Origin: a virus
Length of the DNA stretch: 32,099 nt
Direction: 5' to 3' (one strand)
IMG/VR virus record: IMGVR_UViG_3300044633_000263
Location: 1 to 32,099 of that record
Shown: in pieces, positions 29,569 through 32,099 of the stretch
How positions within the stretch are numbered: position 1 is the first letter of the stretch
Layout of the letters: every line of letters starts with the position of its first letter
Notes under the pieces: model-generated
Seen by the model: the letters and a program-made list of their open reading frames with translations, nothing else
Told to the model about the DNA's origin: nothing
Databases searched by the model: none
Made by a program: the position numbers and the translations under genes

Positions 29569-30002
29569 TTGATTCCATATTGCTTGTAGATGACGAGGAT
29601 TTATTCCACTTAGTTTTTGAAGATTCTTGTTCTTTACTGGACATCACACTTTCCCTCCAGAGTTTAACATCTTCAGACGAAGCCGACCGACTATTCAAGA
29701 AGTGGTTCAATGAAGGTCCTGTGGAAGATAGACCCGAATGCGTGTTTGTGGATTTGAACATCATCGGCAGTTCGTTTGATGGGATTGAGTTGATCAGAAA
29801 AATCAACACGGAGTACGGCAACGGTGTTGTCATCGGAATCATCTCCAGTTCAGACGATAAACAAGAAATTGACAAGGCGAAATCCGTTGGAGCTCAGTTT
29901 TGGATTATTAAATCAGATGAGATTGAGCCGAGATTGGAATCCTTTCGCAGAGATTATGAAGGGTACAAGAATAAAACTGCTCCGTTTAAGGTATACAAGT
30001 GA
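29565..30002 (+). CDS. Single-domain response regulator (CheY/Spo0F-like)
   Basis: 145 aa, receiver domain only. Acidic pocket LLVDDED (D9, D10, E11), phosphoacceptor FVDLN (D63), S94 in GIISSSDD as the Thr/Ser switch, and K116 in WIIKSD: a full set. No DNA-binding output domain follows, only a short tail FRRDYEGYKNKTAPFKVYK. It would take the phosphate from the kinase H206 and act by protein contact, perhaps with the coiled-coil membrane protein encoded next. The gene is coupled on both sides (ATGA at the start, GTGA at the end). Confidence 0.9.
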   Translation: MIDSILLVDDEDLFHLVFEDSCSLLDITLSLQSLTSSDEADRLFKKWFNEGPVEDRPECVFVDLNIIGSSFDGIELIRKINTEYGNGVVIGIISSSDDKQEIDKAKSVGAQFWIIKSDEIEPRLESFRRDYEGYKNKTAPFKVYK

Positions 30003-30541
30003 TTCTCAGCAATGATACTGCCCAACAACTACTCAACCTATGGAAAACAAAAAAGGTTGGTTTAGAGGGCAATGTCTTGAAAGTCATTCAAACAACGGAT
30101 GAGGAATTCCAAAGGTACATTGACGAAGCAAAGCAGCGTGATCAAGAAACAAGACGGAAACGATTAGAGATTACCAAACAAGTCCAATCTCAAAACAAGG
30201 ACTTAATTGAAAGCCAAGCGGATCGTGAGAAGTTGATGATTGATTTGCAAGAATCACTTGCACAATCTGAGATGCTTAAAAACGCAGCCGTTGAGGATTT
30301 GGAATCACTACAAAAACGCACTCAATTTGAACTGATTGGATTGATTGTAAAGGTCGCATTGTCGGTGATTGGTGCGGTTTGTATCTTGACCACTATACTT
30401 TACTTGTATGTCATTAGTAAGGGGTTGAATTCTACGATCATTGAAACTACCTGGAGCAATCTATTTGGAATCATCTTGACCAACTCGTTCTCCATCATTG
30501 GAACGATTATGGGCGTGAAACATATGGCAGATAAAAAATAA
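29999..30541 (+). CDS. Coiled-coil membrane protein coupled to the two-component system
   Basis: 180 aa, GTG start at 29999 overlapping the regulator stop. A cytoplasmic start (MILSNDTAQQLLNLWKTKK), a long coiled coil (about 35-108, e.g. RYIDEAKQRDQETRRKRLEI, ESQADREKLMIDLQESL), then TM1 (about 113-138, LIGLIVKVALSVIGAVCILTTILYLY) and TM2 (about 150-172, WSNLFGIILTNSFSIIGTIMG) with a short end KHMADKK. It belongs to the same operon as kinase and receiver, so it is a candidate effector: phospho-receiver binding to the coil could gate or localise it. Whether it acts as a holin, antiholin or signal hub is not shown. Confidence 0.75.
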   Translation: MILSNDTAQQLLNLWKTKKVGLEGNVLKVIQTTDEEFQRYIDEAKQRDQETRRKRLEITKQVQSQNKDLIESQADREKLMIDLQESLAQSEMLKNAAVEDLESLQKRTQFELIGLIVKVALSVIGAVCILTTILYLYVISKGLNSTIIETTWSNLFGIILTNSFSIIGTIMGVKHMADKK

Positions 30542-30684
30542 TGGAAAAGGACTTAAAAGACATACTTGAACCTTACATCGTCAGCATCTTTGCCGGTGCT
30601 ATGGTTGCACTTCTGATCTTCGGATGTATGTTCTTTGTTGATCAGTATTTTATGAACAAAGACAAAAAGCAACACAAGAAGTAA
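30541..30684 (+). CDS. Small single-TM protein (47 aa)
   Basis: 47 aa, coupled by TAATG to the coiled-coil protein. Sequence MEKDLKDILEPYIVSIFAGAMVALLIFGCMFFVDQ has one TM helix of about 20 residues, then a basic tail (NKDKKQHKK). Size and topology are like small holins or antiholins; LIFGC resembles a lipobox but lies too deep from the N-terminus for a clean lipoprotein signal. Lies just upstream of lysis genes. Not assigned firmly. Confidence 0.6.
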   Translation: MEKDLKDILEPYIVSIFAGAMVALLIFGCMFFVDQYFMNKDKKQHKK

Positions 30685-30687
30685 TTT

Positions 30688-30701
30688 TCTATTTGTCTGC
30701 G
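30688..30701 (+). promoter_or_regulatory. TCTATTT start-proximal motif
   Basis: TCTATTT at 30688-30694 is 6 nt before the GTG at 30701; same spacing as GCTATTT copies at 17127 and within one nt of the others. Separates the two-component operon from the spanin-like pair by a short non-coding gap. Confidence 0.35.
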
Positions 30702-30982
30702 TGGCATCTACTATCAAAAAACCTTCAGCACTTCCAGTTAGTTTTGACCAATTTCGTAAGAATCCAATTGCCGCAGTTGCTTTTTGTATGCTTGTGGCTG
30801 TCAGCTATCTTTACATTGACCTTCGTTCAGGGTATAAAGAGCAGATTGAAAAGAGTAATCACAAGATAGATCAACTTGATATTAAGATTGACCGATTGAC
30901 CTACGCCCTGAAGCGTTCGGATTCTGCATTGGCATCTGCCATCACGGAGATTCGCATAATGAATACTATGAAGAAACTATGA
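30701..30982 (+). CDS. i-spanin-like membrane coiled-coil protein (putative)
   Basis: 93 aa, GTG start. N-terminal cytoplasmic part of about 22 residues, one TM helix (about 23-40, PIAAVAFCMLVAVSYLYI), then a coiled coil in the periplasm (YKEQIEKSNHKIDQLDIKIDRLTYALK). This N-in TM plus periplasmic coil is the topology of Rz-type inner-membrane spanin subunits. It overlaps the next gene by 4 bp and sits just before the endolysin. The spanin call is based on topology and position only. Confidence 0.55.
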   Translation: MASTIKKPSALPVSFDQFRKNPIAAVAFCMLVAVSYLYIDLRSGYKEQIEKSNHKIDQLDIKIDRLTYALKRSDSALASAITEIRIMNTMKKL

Positions 30983-31398
30983 AACACATCACATTGCTTT
31001 TTGTCGCTTGTTTTTTTGTGGGGATTATTGCCACACCAATTAAAAAGACCAAGTCAGTACCTGTTGACGAAGTGGAACTGATGCTCCAAAAGATATCTGA
31101 GAATTTAGAGATGGCATCGGTTGCAACTGCACAAGCAAAAGCAATGGGTGAGAAGATGGTCGCTGAGAAAGTTGAAGAGAAAGCACAGTTAAAAGAAGCC
31201 GTTGCCATTGCCGAGAACAAGGTTGATGTGATGACCAAGAAAGTTGAAGTGTTTTCAGCCAAGATGATTGGTGCTGGACTTGATACAAGCGAAGTGCCAT
31301 TGAAACTATCAGGCAAGGCATACGATGCGTGGTTGAACTATGTTGAAGAAGGTGGTAAAGAGGACTTTGAGTATTTCCGTTTATACATATTTAACTAA
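30979..31398 (+). CDS. Putative o-spanin-like or periplasmic coiled-coil protein
   Basis: 139 aa, start context GAAACTATG. N-terminal signal MKHITLLFVACFFVGIIATP with a possible lipobox cysteine (C11 in FVAC), then a long Ala/Glu/Lys coiled coil (about 35-90, e.g. EMASVATAQAKAMGEKMVAEK) and a more globular end (KAYDAWLNYVEEGGKEDFEYF). Paired with the previous membrane coiled coil by 4-bp overlap, it may form the outer-membrane half of a spanin complex that fuses membranes in the last step of lysis. The lipobox is imperfect. No family is recognised. Confidence 0.5.
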   Translation: MKHITLLFVACFFVGIIATPIKKTKSVPVDEVELMLQKISENLEMASVATAQAKAMGEKMVAEKVEEKAQLKEAVAIAENKVDVMTKKVEVFSAKMIGAGLDTSEVPLKLSGKAYDAWLNYVEEGGKEDFEYFRLYIFN

Positions 31399-31517
31399 TG
31401 GCAAAGGCAACCAACACATCCACATTTAGAGCGAAGCCAAAGAATAAGCTCCGCAGACATACCAAGCACAAAAACAAACATAAGTCAACCAAACCATATA
31501 ATAAACAAGGAAGATGA
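31398..31517 (+). CDS. Small basic protein (39 aa)
   Basis: 39 aa, strongly basic: MAKATNTSTFRAKPKNKLRR, then HTKHKNKHKSTKPYNKQGR. The pattern of a Lys/Arg/His-rich chain ending in 'Q-G-R' is a recurrent, unnamed small protein in Bacteroidetes phages, thought possibly to bind nucleic acid. Coupled to both neighbours (TAATG upstream, ATGA into the endolysin gene). Confidence 0.6.
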   Translation: MAKATNTSTFRAKPKNKLRRHTKHKNKHKSTKPYNKQGR

Positions 31518-32092
31518 CAAGAGAACAAATTGAAGCTGCGATGATCAAGAAGGGATTCGCTTATTTCTCAACTGGAGAATTGAATCTGAACATCATCGGT
31601 GTTCGCCAAAGTTCAACCGGCAACAAGGTGACAAACCTATTTGATGACTTTCTAACTCTAAGCTACAAACACAACGGTGCTTGGGTATTCAAAAAGTGGG
31701 CAGCGACAACTGATCCAGGAACAAAAGGCGTGAAGGAATTTCACAACGCTGCTGGTGTTGCTCGTTTGGTTGCTGGTCAATATCGTGGTTCACACGCTAT
31801 CGGTTTGCATCAAGGCAAATATGAAGCGTTGAAACAAGCGAAGAATGTCAAAGTTTATCGTGATGCGAACAAGGATATGACCTATGATGAAAGCAAAATT
31901 CAAGAAGGCGTGTTCGGAATCAACATCCACAAAGCCGGTGCAGATTCTACCTATGTTGAGAACTGGAGTGAGGGTTGTCAGGTGTTCAAGAAGTCAGCTG
32001 ACTTTGACGAGTTTATGGTCATCGTTAAAAAAGCCGCAGCATTGCACGGGAATTCATTCACTTACACATTATTAAACTCAAACGAAATATGA
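31514..32092 (+). CDS. Endolysin-like protein with L,D-transpeptidase-like (YkuD-type) motif
   Basis: 192 aa. N-terminal part (1-90) has a small domain; the second half holds VFGINIHKAGADS followed by ENWSEGCQVF. The spacing of His, then Ser-x-Gly-Cys, resembles the catalytic H...S-x-G-C of L,D-transpeptidase/YkuD-fold proteins; phage homologues are used as cell wall hydrolases. A role as endolysin is inferred from this motif and from its place in the lysis block between spanin-like and holin-like genes. No signal sequence is present, so it would depend on a holin. The start is coupled to the basic peptide gene. Continues at base 1 in the circular molecule. Confidence 0.7.
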   Translation: MTREQIEAAMIKKGFAYFSTGELNLNIIGVRQSSTGNKVTNLFDDFLTLSYKHNGAWVFKKWAATTDPGTKGVKEFHNAAGVARLVAGQYRGSHAIGLHQGKYEALKQAKNVKVYRDANKDMTYDESKIQEGVFGINIHKAGADSTYVENWSEGCQVFKKSADFDEFMVIVKKAAALHGNSFTYTLLNSNEI

Positions 32093-32099
32093 AGTTTTT
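31973..32099. repeat. Terminal direct repeat, copy 2 (contig overlap)
   Basis: Identical to bases 1-127. One of the two copies should be removed when the genome is closed to a circle of 31,972 bp. Confidence 0.95.

Noticed and set aside
29297-29875. 192-aa open frame on the minus strand
   Set aside because: Lies opposite the C-terminal kinase and receiver genes, whose motifs are intact; no other minus-strand gene exists.
1-32099. CRISPR arrays, tRNA genes, integrase/att sites, reverse transcriptase/DGR
   Set aside because: Looked for in all regions; no spaced direct repeats, no cloverleaf-like sequences, no recombinase or RT motifs. The gaps without genes are all short (under about 115 bp).

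Overview
The window is best read as the complete genome of a lytic, siphovirus-like tailed phage. Bases 1-127 are repeated exactly at 31973-32099, so the contig closes into a circle of 31,972 bp, and the endolysin gene is seen whole at the right end and as a fragment at the left end. All genes lie on the + strand, most overlap or abut, and there is no integrase, repressor/att module, tRNA gene, insertion sequence or CRISPR array. A Bacteroidetes (probably flavobacterial or related aquatic) host is inferred from three TTTG-N20-TNNNTTTG promoters (the Bacteroidetes -33/-7 pattern), scarcity of Shine-Dalgarno sequences with A-rich start contexts instead, and the families of the portal, connector, tail and fibre proteins.

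Layout. 1-338: end of endolysin and a holin-like protein. 355-4145: portal, head-tail connector, tail-completion proteins and two small overlapping membrane proteins. 4158-7601: early region opened by a promoter, with a small HTH protein, an ERF annealing protein plus YqaJ-type exonuclease, then many small unknown proteins. 7583-11123: a promoter and a structured leader RNA, then a replication initiator-like protein, DnaB-type helicase, HNH endonuclease, and a DnaA domain IV-like protein. 11167-12615: sigma-like protein and small membrane/lipoprotein genes. 12612-16346: HNH nuclease, putative small terminase, two glycosyltransferases and large terminase. 16349-17109: tail assembly chaperone with a probable -1 frameshift. 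17140-22945: distal tail, hub and tape measure. 22961-25852: XkdF-like protease, scaffold-like protein, major capsid, probable tail tube, ended by a strong terminator. 25936-28348: appendage and fibre proteins. 28345-30541: a complete two-component system (PAS histidine kinase and receiver protein) with a coupled coiled-coil membrane protein. 30541-32092: small membrane proteins, spanin-like pair, basic peptide, endolysin.

The most interesting parts are: the phage-borne two-component system translationally coupled to a membrane coiled-coil protein directly upstream of the lysis genes; the leader at 7620-7713, whose hairpins form a mutually exclusive antiterminator/terminator pair and whose loops are perfectly complementary over 7 nt; a 17-bp element repeated at three early intergenic regions; the T10 frameshift site in the tail chaperone; and two glycosyltransferase genes lodged between the terminase subunits.
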